The notes beneath the pieces are model-generated. The model had not been told where the DNA came from, searched no databases, and saw only the letters and a list, made by a program, of their open reading frames with translations. The position numbers and the translations under genes are program-made. From contig JAJNQB010000020.1 in assembly GCA_021155045.1 (NCBI GenBank), positions 46,960-110,959 of the forward strand: a stretch of DNA of 64,000 nucleotides. Reading direction: 5' to 3'. Every line of letters starts with the position of its first letter. Within the stretch, counting starts at the first letter, position 1. Source of the stretch: Arcticibacter sp. GTDB lineage: Bacteria; Bacteroidota; Bacteroidia; 2-12-FULL-35-15. Below are positions 15,055 through 23,470 of this stretch, one piece after another.

Positions 15055-15418
15055 TGGAGTCGGAGGGACTCGAACCCTCGTCCAAACAAGGAATTAATAT
15101 GCTTTCTACATGTTTATTAAACTTTTAGTTTTCGATAAGTTTAGGCAAGTTTACACGCCACAAGACTTACTTAGTTTCTTTATCTCATTGTAAACCGAAA
15201 CTTTTTACAACTATTTCTTCATTTGTTATGCTTCACAGGAGACGCAGAAGATCAGAGCTTCTCCGGAAACAAAGGCACTTAATACTTGGTATTAAGCAGC
15301 CATAGCGTAGTTAGACTCGCCATATAGAATTTTGAGAATTAGGATTTAGGTGCCATATCCACAACACACCACATGCTTACATAAAAATCGCACTCGCTGT
15401 CAAAACCAAAACGACCCC
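15055..15418 (-). ncRNA. ssrA: Transfer-messenger RNA (tmRNA)
   Basis: On the minus strand the RNA starts GGGGTCG at 15418 and ends CGACTCCA at 15055; these ends pair as a tRNA-like acceptor. A T-arm with GGTTCGAGTCC precedes the end. The tag reading frame (15321-15292) is GGC GAG TCT AAC TAC GCT ATG GCT GCT TAA, giving GESNYAMAA, which ends in the Ala-Ala proteolysis signal. CCA is not encoded. Length is 364 bases. It rescues stalled ribosomes and marks their products for degradation. Confidence 0.95.
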
Positions 15419-15505
15419 ATGTTTATTTTAAAGAACTATTTACTTTTTATCAAAAGCTATGCAAATATAAGTATTAAAGACATATTGTCATTGCCAAAAA
15501 ACAAC

Positions 15506-15537
15506 AAACCCAAGCAAAATCGTATTTGCTTGGGTTT
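15506..15537 (-). terminator. Rho-independent terminator after the 61-residue protein gene
   Basis: Thirteen-base arms AAACCCAAGCAAA (15506-15518) and TTTGCTTGGGTTT (15525-15537) pair perfectly with a 6-base loop. On the minus strand they are followed by a T-rich tract. This sits 26 bases after the stop at 15564. Confidence 0.75.
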
Positions 15538-15563
15538 GGCTTTTGAACTAATTAACTAACCAC

Positions 15564-15749
15564 TTAATTTAGCACCAATTCAATGTGTTCTAATTTTTTT
15601 GATTTTCGAACGCTCAACGCTTTTGAATAGTTTAGAATGTTATTGATAATGCTGTTATTGGGTTCATCCAAATAGTTTTTAGCATTCTCAAATTCTTCAT
15701 TCATTTCTGTTTTAAGTTCAATAATTTTTTTAGTAGATGTTTTACTCAT
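15564..15749 (-). CDS. Small conserved protein of unknown function
   Basis: The 61-residue product is charged, with a helical centre, and ends YSKALSVRKSKKLEHIELVLN; the pattern NILNYSKAL...K.K....ELVLN is one I recognise from small proteins in related Bacteroidota, without a known function. No signal peptide or membrane segment. It has its own strong terminator downstream (15506-15537) and lies 98 bases after the end of the ECF sigma gene on the same strand, separated by another hairpin, so it is probably a separate transcript. Real-gene support comes from the terminator and the conserved ending. Confidence 0.65.
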   Translation of the reverse strand: MSKTSTKKIIELKTEMNEEFENAKNYLDEPNNSIINNILNYSKALSVRKSKKLEHIELVLN

Positions 15750-15811
15750 TCAGTTTTGTTTTAGTTTGTTGATTATATAACTTATTCTTTTTAAAAATAT
15801 TGTGTAGGGAT

Positions 15812-15848
15812 TAAAAAAAATCCCGATAAATTTTATCGGGACTTTTTT
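15812..15848 (-). terminator. Terminator after the ECF sigma factor gene
   Basis: Arms TCCCGATAAA (15821-15830) and TTTATCGGGA (15832-15841) are flanked by A-rich sequence on the left and T-rich on the right, so the hairpin can terminate on either strand. It overlaps the end of the sigma gene region (stop at 15848-15850). Confidence 0.8.
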
Positions 15849-16447
15849 TATAAACTATATACTAAGTTTTTTTCTGCCATCATTTTGCGAAGATTGATTA
15901 AAGCATAGCGCATACGTCCCAGTGCTGTATTCATTCCTATATTATTTTTTTCAGAAATTTCTTTGAAACTCATATCATAATAATAGCGCATCATTACTAT
16001 TTCTCTTTGTTCTAATGGCAATTGCTCAATTAATTTACGAATTCCTTTACGGGTGTGTTGTTGAGCAATTTTCTGCTCTGCGTTTTTATCATCATTAGGG
16101 ATAATACTAAAGATGTCGAATTCTTCACCATCAGCGTTAATAGTGTTTTTTACTCTTGGCATACGTTTATCATCTCTAAAACCATCAACCATTAGGTTAT
16201 GAGCTATTCGAAGCACCCAAGAAGTGAATTTCCCTTCTTCGTTATATTGCCCTTTCTTTAAAGTATTAACTACTTTAAAAAAAGTTTCTTGGAAAATATC
16301 CTCCGCAAGCTCTCTGTTTTTAACAGTAACAATGATATAACTAAATATTTTGCGTTTGTGTCGCTCCAATAAAGTTACAAGCGCAGACTCGTCTCCATTA
16401 ATGTAATTAATAACAAGCGATTGGTCGTTAAACTGTTTGTTAGGCAT
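15848..16447 (-). CDS. ECF-type RNA polymerase sigma factor
   Basis: A 199-residue sigma-70 family protein. Region 2 (about 25-95) has AEDIFQETFFKVV and FTSWVLRIAHNLMVDGFR for core binding and -10 recognition. Region 4 (about 135-190) has LPLEQREIVMMRYYYDMSFKEISEKNNIGMNTALGRMRYAL, the -35-reading HTH. No anti-sigma gene is adjacent, which is unusual for a stress-type ECF factor; free-standing ones of this shape occur widely in Bacteroidota. The gene has a perfect AAGGAGGT Shine-Dalgarno 4 bases before its ATG, rare in this window, suggesting strong initiation. Confidence 0.93.
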   Translation of the reverse strand: MPNKQFNDQSLVINYINGDESALVTLLERHKRKIFSYIIVTVKNRELAEDIFQETFFKVVNTLKKGQYNEEGKFTSWVLRIAHNLMVDGFRDDKRMPRVKNTINADGEEFDIFSIIPNDDKNAEQKIAQQHTRKGIRKLIEQLPLEQREIVMMRYYYDMSFKEISEKNNIGMNTALGRMRYALINLRKMMAEKNLVYSL

Positions 16448-16451
16448 AGGT

Positions 16452-16459
16452 ACCTCCTT
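16452..16459 (-). promoter_or_regulatory. Strong Shine-Dalgarno sequence of the ECF sigma gene
   Basis: AAGGAGGT on the minus strand lies 4 bases before the ATG at 16447. Most genes here lack any such sequence, as expected of Bacteroidota, so this fixes the start and marks the gene as unusual in initiation. The intergenic stretch 16460-16708 also holds a TAATTTTG box (16681-16688) for uvrA. Confidence 0.7.
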
Positions 16460-16680
16460 TTTTAGTGATTAGTGTAAAAAAGTAACAGTTTATTCTATGG
16501 TGTATCTCCTATGTTTAAGGGCTTTCTTAATAAATGTTAAAAAGCCTATGGGTTAATAATAAATCTCAATTATTTCTGTTTAACGCAGATTTTTTAAAAA
16601 TGTTGTGTAAAAACAATATTTTTTTTAATCTGTTATACAAATATACATTTTATAATAATAAAAACAAGGGTTAAAATCAC

Positions 16681-16688
16681 TAATTTTG
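16681..16688 (+). promoter_or_regulatory. Candidate -7 promoter box of uvrA
   Basis: TAATTTTG fits TAnnTTTG and ends 20 bases before the uvrA ATG, giving a very short leader. No clear -33 element is seen. Confidence 0.4.
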
Positions 16689-16708
16689 CAAATCTTGAAA
16701 AATCCAGA

Positions 16709-19546
16709 ATGGCAGAAATAGAAGCGTTAGAAAAAATAGATACTAAAAAATTCATTTATATAAAGGGTGCCAGAGTTCACAACCTAAAAAATGTGGATGT
16801 GGCAATACCTCGCAATAAATTAGTTGTAATTACAGGTTTATCTGGCTCTGGTAAATCTTCTTTGGCATTTGATACTTTATATGCAGAAGGACAAAGGCGT
16901 TATGTAGAAAGTCTTTCAGCCTATGCTCGTCAGTTTTTAGGCAGAATAGATAAACCAGATGTAGATTATATCAAAGGAATTTCTCCTGCTGTAGCAATTG
17001 AACAAAAGGTAAACACTCGAAATCCCCGATCAACTGTTGGTACATCTACAGAAATATATGATTATTTAAAATTATTGTTTGCTCGCATAGGTAAAACATA
17101 TTCTCCAGAATCGGGCAATCAGGTTAAAAGAGATACAGTTTCTGATGTAGCTTCATATATAAATAGTTTTGAGCCTGAAACTAAATTGTTGATACTTGCT
17201 CCTGTAAAAATAGCTGAAGGAAAAACATTAAAAGATCGTTTGGAGCTACTGGCGCAACAAGGTTTTATTAGAATTAAGGTGAAAGATGAAGTTGTAAGGA
17301 TTGAAGAGTTTTTGGAAAGTAAATTTTCAAATAAAGAACTTGTTCAAATTGTGGTGGATAGAATTTCGGTTAAGCCAGATGATGAAGACAATGAAAATAG
17401 AATTTCGGATTCTGTTCAAACTGCTTTTTTTGAGGGTGAAGGAGAATGCTTTGTACAAATTATAAGTGATGAAGGAGTAAAGTCAAAAGTAAAACTAAAA
17501 GAATTTTCAAATAGATTCGAACTGGATGGAGTAACATTTGAAGAACCTTCGTTGCACTTTTTTAGTTTTAACAATCCCGTTGGTGCTTGTAAGCGATGCG
17601 AAGGATTTGGAAGTGTTATTGGGATTGACGAAGATTTAGTTATTCCCAATAAAAATATATCAGTTTATGAAGATGCAATAGTTTGTTGGAAAGGGGAGAA
17701 AATGAGTGAATGGAAAAATGTTTTGGTAAACAATGCTCATAAATTTGATTTCCCTATTCATCGTCCGTACTATGATTTAAGCACAAAAGAAAAGAACTTA
17801 TTGTGGTCTGGAAATAAATATTTTGAGGGTTTAGATAGTTTTTTCAAACATCTAGAAGAACAAGCATATAAAATTCAATATCGTGTAATGTTATCTCGTT
17901 ATAGAGGCAAAACAGTTTGTCCTGATTGTAATGGCACTCGATTGAGAAAAGATGCATCTTATGTTAAAGTTGCCGATTTATCAATAAATGATATTGTGTT
18001 AATGCCTGTAAAAGAATCGCTACAATTTTTTAAAACAATAAAATTAAATGCTTATGACAAAGAAGTTGCTAAACGAATAGTTGTAGAAATAACAAATCGT
18101 TTACAATTTTTGCTGGATGTTGGTTTAGGTTATTTAACATTGAATAGATTATCAAATACATTGTCTGGAGGAGAATCTCAGCGAATAAATCTTGCAACAT
18201 CATTAGGAAGTAGTTTGGTTGGCTCGATGTACATTTTAGATGAGCCTAGTATTGGCTTGCATTCAAGAGATACAGAAAGATTAATTAAAGTATTGTATTC
18301 GTTGCGTGATATTGGTAATACTGTTGTAGTTGTTGAGCACGATGAAGAAATTATGCGTGCAGCAGACCAGATAATTGATATCGGTCCACTTGCCGGAACG
18401 CATGGAGGAGAGCTTGTTTTTCAAGGAAATCATAATGATTTAGAAAACGAAGAAAGAAGTTTAACGGCACTTTATTTAACAGGAAAAGAAAAAATTGAAA
18501 TTCCTTCTTCAAGAAGAATATGGAATCATTTTATCGAAATAAAAGGTGCTCGAGAAAATAATTTAAAAGGTTTTGATATAAAATTTCCTCTTAACATACT
18601 TACTGTTATCACTGGTGTTTCAGGTAGTGGAAAAACTTCTTTGGTAAAACGAATTTTATATCCTGCATTAAAAAAAATGCATGGTGGTTATGGCGAACAA
18701 ACTGGCAGTTTCGATAAACTTTCGGGTGATATCCATAAAATTTCGGCCGTAGAAATGATTGACCAAAATCCTATTGGTAAATCTTCTCGTTCCAATCCTG
18801 TTACGTATGTAAAAGCGTATGATGAAATTCGTTCTTTATATGCTGACCAACAATTGGCAAAAAATAGAGGATACAAACCATCTCATTTTTCATTTAACGT
18901 AGATGGTGGAAGATGTGAAGTGTGTGAAGGTGAGGGAGAAGTAACAGTAGAAATGCAGTTTATGGCAGACATTCATTTGGTTTGCGAAGCATGTAATGGA
19001 AAACGTTTTAAGCAAGATATTTTAGAAATAGCATACAAAGAAAAAAATATTTCAGACGTATTAAAAATGACGGTTGATGACGCTATTGATTTTTTTAATT
19101 CATCTGAAAGACCAACAAATACAGAAAAAAAAATTGTACAGAAATTAATGCCTTTATCTGAAGTTGGATTAGGTTATGTTCATTTAGGTCAACCATCAAG
19201 TACATTAAGTGGAGGAGAAGCACAACGTATTAAACTTGCTTCGTTTTTAGCTTTGGGGCAAAATAGTGTTAGTCCTACTTTATTTATTTTTGATGAACCT
19301 ACTACTGGGTTGCATTTTCATGATATTTCTAAATTACTATTTGCATTTAATGCTTTAATAAAACAAGGACATTCTTTAATAATCATTGAGCACAATTCCG
19401 AAATTATTAAATGTGCCGATTGGATTATTGATCTTGGTCCTGAGGGCGGTAATGAAGGTGGAGCGATTGTGTTTGAAGGATTACCTGAAGATTTGATTAA
19501 ATGCAAAGAATCTTTCACAGGAAAATATATCAAAACCAAACTTTAA
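16709..19546 (+). CDS. uvrA: Excinuclease ABC subunit A
   Basis: The 945-residue protein has two ABC ATPase modules. The first Walker A is TGLSGSGKSS (42-51), with signature LSGGESQRI near 490; the second Walker A is GVSGSGKTS near 635 and signature LSGGEAQRI near 830. Zinc-binding pairs include CKRC, CPDC and the CEVC...CEAC module in the second half. The insertion carrying YAEGQRRYVESLSAYARQFLG is typical. It is the damage-sensing subunit of nucleotide excision repair and loads UvrB. Length matches bacterial UvrA. The stop is one base before the next gene's ATG, so a membrane protein is co-transcribed. Confidence 0.97.
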   Translation: MAEIEALEKIDTKKFIYIKGARVHNLKNVDVAIPRNKLVVITGLSGSGKSSLAFDTLYAEGQRRYVESLSAYARQFLGRIDKPDVDYIKGISPAVAIEQKVNTRNPRSTVGTSTEIYDYLKLLFARIGKTYSPESGNQVKRDTVSDVASYINSFEPETKLLILAPVKIAEGKTLKDRLELLAQQGFIRIKVKDEVVRIEEFLESKFSNKELVQIVVDRISVKPDDEDNENRISDSVQTAFFEGEGECFVQIISDEGVKSKVKLKEFSNRFELDGVTFEEPSLHFFSFNNPVGACKRCEGFGSVIGIDEDLVIPNKNISVYEDAIVCWKGEKMSEWKNVLVNNAHKFDFPIHRPYYDLSTKEKNLLWSGNKYFEGLDSFFKHLEEQAYKIQYRVMLSRYRGKTVCPDCNGTRLRKDASYVKVADLSINDIVLMPVKESLQFFKTIKLNAYDKEVAKRIVVEITNRLQFLLDVGLGYLTLNRLSNTLSGGESQRINLATSLGSSLVGSMYILDEPSIGLHSRDTERLIKVLYSLRDIGNTVVVVEHDEEIMRAADQIIDIGPLAGTHGGELVFQGNHNDLENEERSLTALYLTGKEKIEIPSSRRIWNHFIEIKGARENNLKGFDIKFPLNILTVITGVSGSGKTSLVKRILYPALKKMHGGYGEQTGSFDKLSGDIHKISAVEMIDQNPIGKSSRSNPVTYVKAYDEIRSLYADQQLAKNRGYKPSHFSFNVDGGRCEVCEGEGEVTVEMQFMADIHLVCEACNGKRFKQDILEIAYKEKNISDVLKMTVDDAIDFFNSSERPTNTEKKIVQKLMPLSEVGLGYVHLGQPSSTLSGGEAQRIKLASFLALGQNSVSPTLFIFDEPTTGLHFHDISKLLFAFNALIKQGHSLIIIEHNSEIIKCADWIIDLGPEGGNEGGAIVFEGLPEDLIKCKESFTGKYIKTKL

Positions 19547-19547
19547 A

Positions 19548-21137
19548 ATGTTTAAGGCGATAAACAATAAAATTGCAATTCTAATTATTGTTGTTCTCTC
19601 ATTTTTAATTTATGGAAAAGCTACAAACTATCAATTTGTATGGGATGATGAACGCTCACATCTCACAAAACACAATGACTTAATGAATAATAACTTAAGC
19701 GCATTATGGAAAAAACCTTACGATGGGATGTACATACCTGTTACTTATACTATTTGGATGGGAATTAAAAAGGTAGCTTATAACGATCATAAAAAAGAGT
19801 TGAATCCTAAATTATTTCATTTTGCAAATATTTTGTTTCATACATCCAATGCGGGTTTTATTTTTTTAATTTTATCATTGTTATTTAAAGACAAATTTGC
19901 TTCATTAGCAGGTTCATTGCTTTTTTTATTGCATCCTTTACAAGTTGAAAGCGTGGCTTGGGTGTCAGAATTTAGGGGAGTGTTAGGATCTTTTTTTTCA
20001 TTTACATCCATCTATTTATTTATAAAACATATTACCGTTTCATCCGAAACAGATTTTTTTAGTCGTAATAAAAACAGCATTTTAGCTACTTTGTTTTTTA
20101 TTTTGGGCTTGTTGAGTAAGCCATCTGTTGTGGTTTTGCCTTTTGTTTTAGCAATTATTGTTTTTACTTTTTATAAAGAAAAATTCAAAATTAGTTTAAA
20201 AGTATTTTTGCTTTGGTTGATTTTATTTATTCCTATTGCATACATCACAAGTAAAAGCCAAGGAAATGAATTATTATCGTTTGTAACACCAATTTGGCAA
20301 AGACCTTTTCTTGCTTCTTATTCTATATTATTTTACATTTTTAAGTTTATACTGCCATATAATTTAGCAGCTTGTTATGGAGTAATTCCAGAAAATATAG
20401 TTGGAACACCCAGCGCGCATATTTCATTTGCAGTATTATTGATACTTAGCATCTTATTATTTAAAAATGAAAAGTATAAAATTTATCGAGCTTCTTTTTT
20501 AATTTTTATTGTTTCTTTATTGCCTACAGTTGGGTTAGTTTCCTTCCACTATCAGCGTTTTTCAAATATGGCTGACCGATACGTTTATTTTGGAATGTTT
20601 GCTTTTGCAATTTTGCTTGCTCATTTATGGAAAAAATATGCCAAGCAAAATTATTTTAAATATGCTATTGCATTAGTTTTGTGTACTTGCACTATTTTAA
20701 CTTCTGTGCAATTAAAAACTTGGGGAAACGAATTTGAAATGTGGAACAATGCAGTAATCAAACATCCTGAGCAGTGGACAGCTTTATACAACAGAGGTGT
20801 TCAGTATGGTAAACAAGGGAAATTTAAAGAAGCAATACAAGATTATTCTGACGCTTTATTATATCAGCCTAATAATAAAAACACGTTAGTAAACAGAGCA
20901 AATGCCTACGGAACAATTGATAAGTTTGATTTAGCAATTGCAGATTATTCAAGTGCTATAAAGATAGATGAAAATGATGCTAGTATATATTATAATAGAG
21001 CTTTAACTTATTATTATATGAAAAACATTAAAGCTTGTTCTTATGACCTTCAAATGGCAATTAGAAAAGGTTTTAGAGCTGACCCCGAATTTGTTGCAGA
21101 AGTTAAAACTGAATTGAAGCAACAGTTTTCAAAATAA
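19548..21137 (+). CDS. Polytopic membrane protein with C-terminal TPRs, TMTC-like glycosyltransferase
   Basis: About ten hydrophobic segments occupy residues 8-400 of 529, followed by three TPR units (from about 405: WTALYNRGVQYGKQGKFKEAIQDYSDAL and two more). The start FVWDDERSHLTKHN has two Asp (D33, D34) in the first periplasmic loop, the position of the catalytic acidic residue in GT-C fold enzymes; HPLQVESVAWVSEFRGVLG follows. This matches TMTC-type O-mannosyltransferase-like proteins. Substrate is unknown. It is coupled to uvrA by a one-base gap, with no obvious functional link. Confidence 0.75.
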   Translation: MFKAINNKIAILIIVVLSFLIYGKATNYQFVWDDERSHLTKHNDLMNNNLSALWKKPYDGMYIPVTYTIWMGIKKVAYNDHKKELNPKLFHFANILFHTSNAGFIFLILSLLFKDKFASLAGSLLFLLHPLQVESVAWVSEFRGVLGSFFSFTSIYLFIKHITVSSETDFFSRNKNSILATLFFILGLLSKPSVVVLPFVLAIIVFTFYKEKFKISLKVFLLWLILFIPIAYITSKSQGNELLSFVTPIWQRPFLASYSILFYIFKFILPYNLAACYGVIPENIVGTPSAHISFAVLLILSILLFKNEKYKIYRASFLIFIVSLLPTVGLVSFHYQRFSNMADRYVYFGMFAFAILLAHLWKKYAKQNYFKYAIALVLCTCTILTSVQLKTWGNEFEMWNNAVIKHPEQWTALYNRGVQYGKQGKFKEAIQDYSDALLYQPNNKNTLVNRANAYGTIDKFDLAIADYSSAIKIDENDASIYYNRALTYYYMKNIKACSYDLQMAIRKGFRADPEFVAEVKTELKQQFSK

Positions 21138-21181
21138 CAGATGTATTAAATATTTTGTACTTTTGGTTGATAATCTGAAAG

Positions 21182-22315
21182 ATGAAATATAAATTAACGT
21201 TTCTATTTATTATTAGTTTTTTATTTAATTCCTGCGATTCTTCTTTTCATGTTGAAAAAAGAAGATACATGAAAGGTTATTATGTTAATTTCACTAACAA
21301 CCATAAAAAAAACAATTCTATCAGTAGTATCGCTTCTAGCGAAACTTCATTGGAATATTACAGACTGCTAAATGATTCAATTCTATTTTTGAAAAACGAA
21401 ACTGAAATTGTTATAAACACAAATCAAACTTCTAAAAAAACATTTAATAAACCATACGTTATCCCTATTAAAACTAGTAAATCAACTAATGCCGCTTCAG
21501 ATACAAAAAAAGATAGCTATACTACTACACAAATAAAAAAAACGAATGGGAATAAGAAAAATGGCTGGTATTTTTTGGCTGCTATAGCAAGTTTACTTTC
21601 ATTAGGTTATTATGGTGCTACTAGAAAAAAAGCAAGGCATGCAAATAAGTTTAGAAGCTGGGCATTTAAAAATAAATTCAAAAGCTTGTCTTTCGTTGTT
21701 TTTTCAAAAGTTGCAATTGCAATTGCTAGTTTTTGGATTGGAGTAAAGTTTTTTGAGTTAGACTATACATTGCCTTCATTTATTCTTCCTGCTTTAGGCG
21801 GAACCTATTTTATGATTTGGGCAACCACCTTGTTTAAAAAGAAGAATAGGGAAAATATGTTCTCTTTGTTGAAAAATAAATTATCTCACTTATTTATAAG
21901 TGTGATTGGGATGCTTTTATGTATTACATTAGGAAATAAAGTTGCTAATGAAAATAGTAATCACATTAACACAACAAATCATATTAATAAAAGATGTTCC
22001 AATTATTTTGAATCGAAATCATACAATAGCAATCATGCCAATTTTGTATCAAACGATGCTGTTTCTAAAATGGATGATGGTTCTAATGGAGGATTAAAGG
22101 CTGGTTTAACAATTCTTGCAATTCTTTCAGTTGTAGTACTTCAATTAGCAACTATTATTGGTGGTTGTTTATTGGCATGCAGCGGTTCTGAAGGTTATGC
22201 TGTTTTGTTAATTATTGGAGGAACAATTTTTCTTGTTGCTTTAGCTATTCTTACTATTTACTGGATAACTCGTATTGGAGAAGAAAAAGATAGTATAACA
22301 CCTCAAACTTATTAA
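21182..22315 (+). CDS. Lipoprotein-like membrane protein of unknown function
   Basis: The 377-residue product starts with a lipoprotein-type signal (LTFLFIISFLFNSCDSS, lipid-bearing Cys at 18). A short motif FHVEKRRYMKGYYVNF follows, recurrent in small Bacteroidota exported proteins. Residues 130-260 and 305-365 contain four or five hydrophobic segments, including GGCLLACSGSEGYAVLLIIGG near the C-terminus. The mix of lipobox and several membrane segments is odd; it may be an inner-membrane protein whose first segment only resembles a lipobox. It lies 44 bases after the TMTC-like gene. No function can be assigned. Confidence 0.7.
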   Translation: MKYKLTFLFIISFLFNSCDSSFHVEKRRYMKGYYVNFTNNHKKNNSISSIASSETSLEYYRLLNDSILFLKNETEIVINTNQTSKKTFNKPYVIPIKTSKSTNAASDTKKDSYTTTQIKKTNGNKKNGWYFLAAIASLLSLGYYGATRKKARHANKFRSWAFKNKFKSLSFVVFSKVAIAIASFWIGVKFFELDYTLPSFILPALGGTYFMIWATTLFKKKNRENMFSLLKNKLSHLFISVIGMLLCITLGNKVANENSNHINTTNHINKRCSNYFESKSYNSNHANFVSNDAVSKMDDGSNGGLKAGLTILAILSVVVLQLATIIGGCLLACSGSEGYAVLLIIGGTIFLVALAILTIYWITRIGEEKDSITPQTY

Positions 22316-22364
22316 GTCGCACTGAACATATAGTGTTGCTTTTTCAAATTTTTCTACTCTCTAA

Positions 22365-23165
22365 TTACCTCTTATAATACTTCATTGCTTCGGGTAAAAA
22401 AGCTTTTATTTCTGCAATACGTGTTTCATCGTTAGGGTGGGTGCTTAAAAATTCAGGAGGTTTTGCACCTCCTTGCGCTGCCATACGTTCCCAAAAGGTA
22501 ACAGCGGCATTTGGGTCGTATCCTGCAATGGCAGCAAACACTAATCCCATTTTATCGGCTTCGCTTTCATGTGTGCGTGAATATTTTAATATTCCTAATG
22601 TAGATGTTAGCCCGTAGGATTGTAAAAATAAATTTTGTGTTTCTTGTGGTTTGTTTTGTAATGCTGCTGAAAGTAACAATCCCCCAAATTGTACTGCCAT
22701 TCCTTGGCTCATGCGTTCGTTACCATGGCGTGCTATAGCATGCGCTATTTCATGTCCCATAACCACTGCAAGGCTTGCCTCATCTTGCGTAACAGGTAAT
22801 AAGCCTGTATATACCACAACTTTTCCTCCTGGCATACACCAAGCATTTACAACTGCTTCATCTACAGTATTAAATTCCCATTGGTAACCATCAGTGCGTT
22901 TTGATAAACCTTTATCTGCCATAAACTTTGTTACCGCATTTTGAATTTTTACGCCAACATTTTTTACCATTTGAGCACGGTTATCTGTTATGGGCAACGG
23001 TTTGTGTTCATTCAAAAATTTTTGGTATTCGGTTAAACTCATGTTTACCAATTCGTATTCTGGAACAAGGCTTACTTGTTTGCGCCCTGTTATTGGTACT
23101 TTGTTTACACAGGTAGTTAGTGTTAATGCAAATAGGGTAGAGAGTAATGCAATTTTATTTTTCAT
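22365..23165 (-). CDS. M48 family metallopeptidase, lipoprotein
   Basis: I chose the ATG at 23165 (266 residues); the frame stays open upstream, but that part overlaps clpS and encodes no signal sequence. From this start there is a lipoprotein signal ending TLTTC (Cys 19), then VPITGRKQ, a common start in this family. The zinc site is VVMGHEIAHAIARHG (HExxH) with the third ligand Glu in RTHESEADKMG. The C-terminal LSTHPNDETRI is typical of the BepA/LoiP group that controls outer-membrane protein quality. It lies 5 bases after clpS on the same strand. Confidence 0.9.
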   Translation of the reverse strand: MKNKIALLSTLFALTLTTCVNKVPITGRKQVSLVPEYELVNMSLTEYQKFLNEHKPLPITDNRAQMVKNVGVKIQNAVTKFMADKGLSKRTDGYQWEFNTVDEAVVNAWCMPGGKVVVYTGLLPVTQDEASLAVVMGHEIAHAIARHGNERMSQGMAVQFGGLLLSAALQNKPQETQNLFLQSYGLTSTLGILKYSRTHESEADKMGLVFAAIAGYDPNAAVTFWERMAAQGGAKPPEFLSTHPNDETRIAEIKAFLPEAMKYYKR

Positions 23166-23170
23166 AAAAT

Positions 23171-23470
23171 TTATTCGATTTCGGCAGTTAAACCTTTTTC
23201 TAATAATACTGTGCAGATGGGTTCTAACTCTTCGAAGCTTCCTTTTTTTACAGAGCATCGTCCTTTGTAATGTACTAGGTAAGCACATTGTTCCGCTTGA
23301 ATACTATCGTGTTTACAATATTTAATTAAACATTCGATTACAAAATCAAACGTGTTAAAATCATCGTTGTAAAGTATAATTTGTTTATCGGCAATTCCAA
23401 CTTCTTCTAGTGCAATAAGCACATCGGTATCCGTGTTTATTTCTTTTGGTTGTTTATCAAAGTCTTTCAT
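23171..23470 (-). CDS. clpS: ATP-dependent Clp protease adaptor ClpS
   Basis: The 99-residue protein has the ClpS core: QIILYNDDFNTFDFVIECLIKYC, then QAEQCAYLVHYKGRCSVKKGSFEEL. The NDD.N/T region binds N-terminal degron residues, and the HYKG segment contacts ClpA/ClpC. It delivers N-end-rule substrates to the Clp protease. Its ATG overlaps the stop of the giant upstream gene (ATGA at 23470-23467), so translation is probably coupled; the M48 gene follows after 5 bases. Confidence 0.93.
   Translation of the reverse strand: MKDFDKQPKEINTDTDVLIALEEVGIADKQIILYNDDFNTFDFVIECLIKYCKHDSIQAEQCAYLVHYKGRCSVKKGSFEELEPICTVLLEKGLTAEIE

Noticed and set aside
15350..15559. 69-codon plus-strand frame
   Set aside because: It is antisense to the 5' end of the tmRNA and the adjacent terminator; not a gene.
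23166..23288. N-terminal extension of the M48 peptidase
   Set aside because: The extension lies inside clpS and would hide the lipoprotein signal that begins at 23165.
22990..23325. 111-codon plus-strand frame opposite M48 and clpS
   Set aside because: It is a shadow of two well-supported genes on the other strand, with random hydrophobic content.
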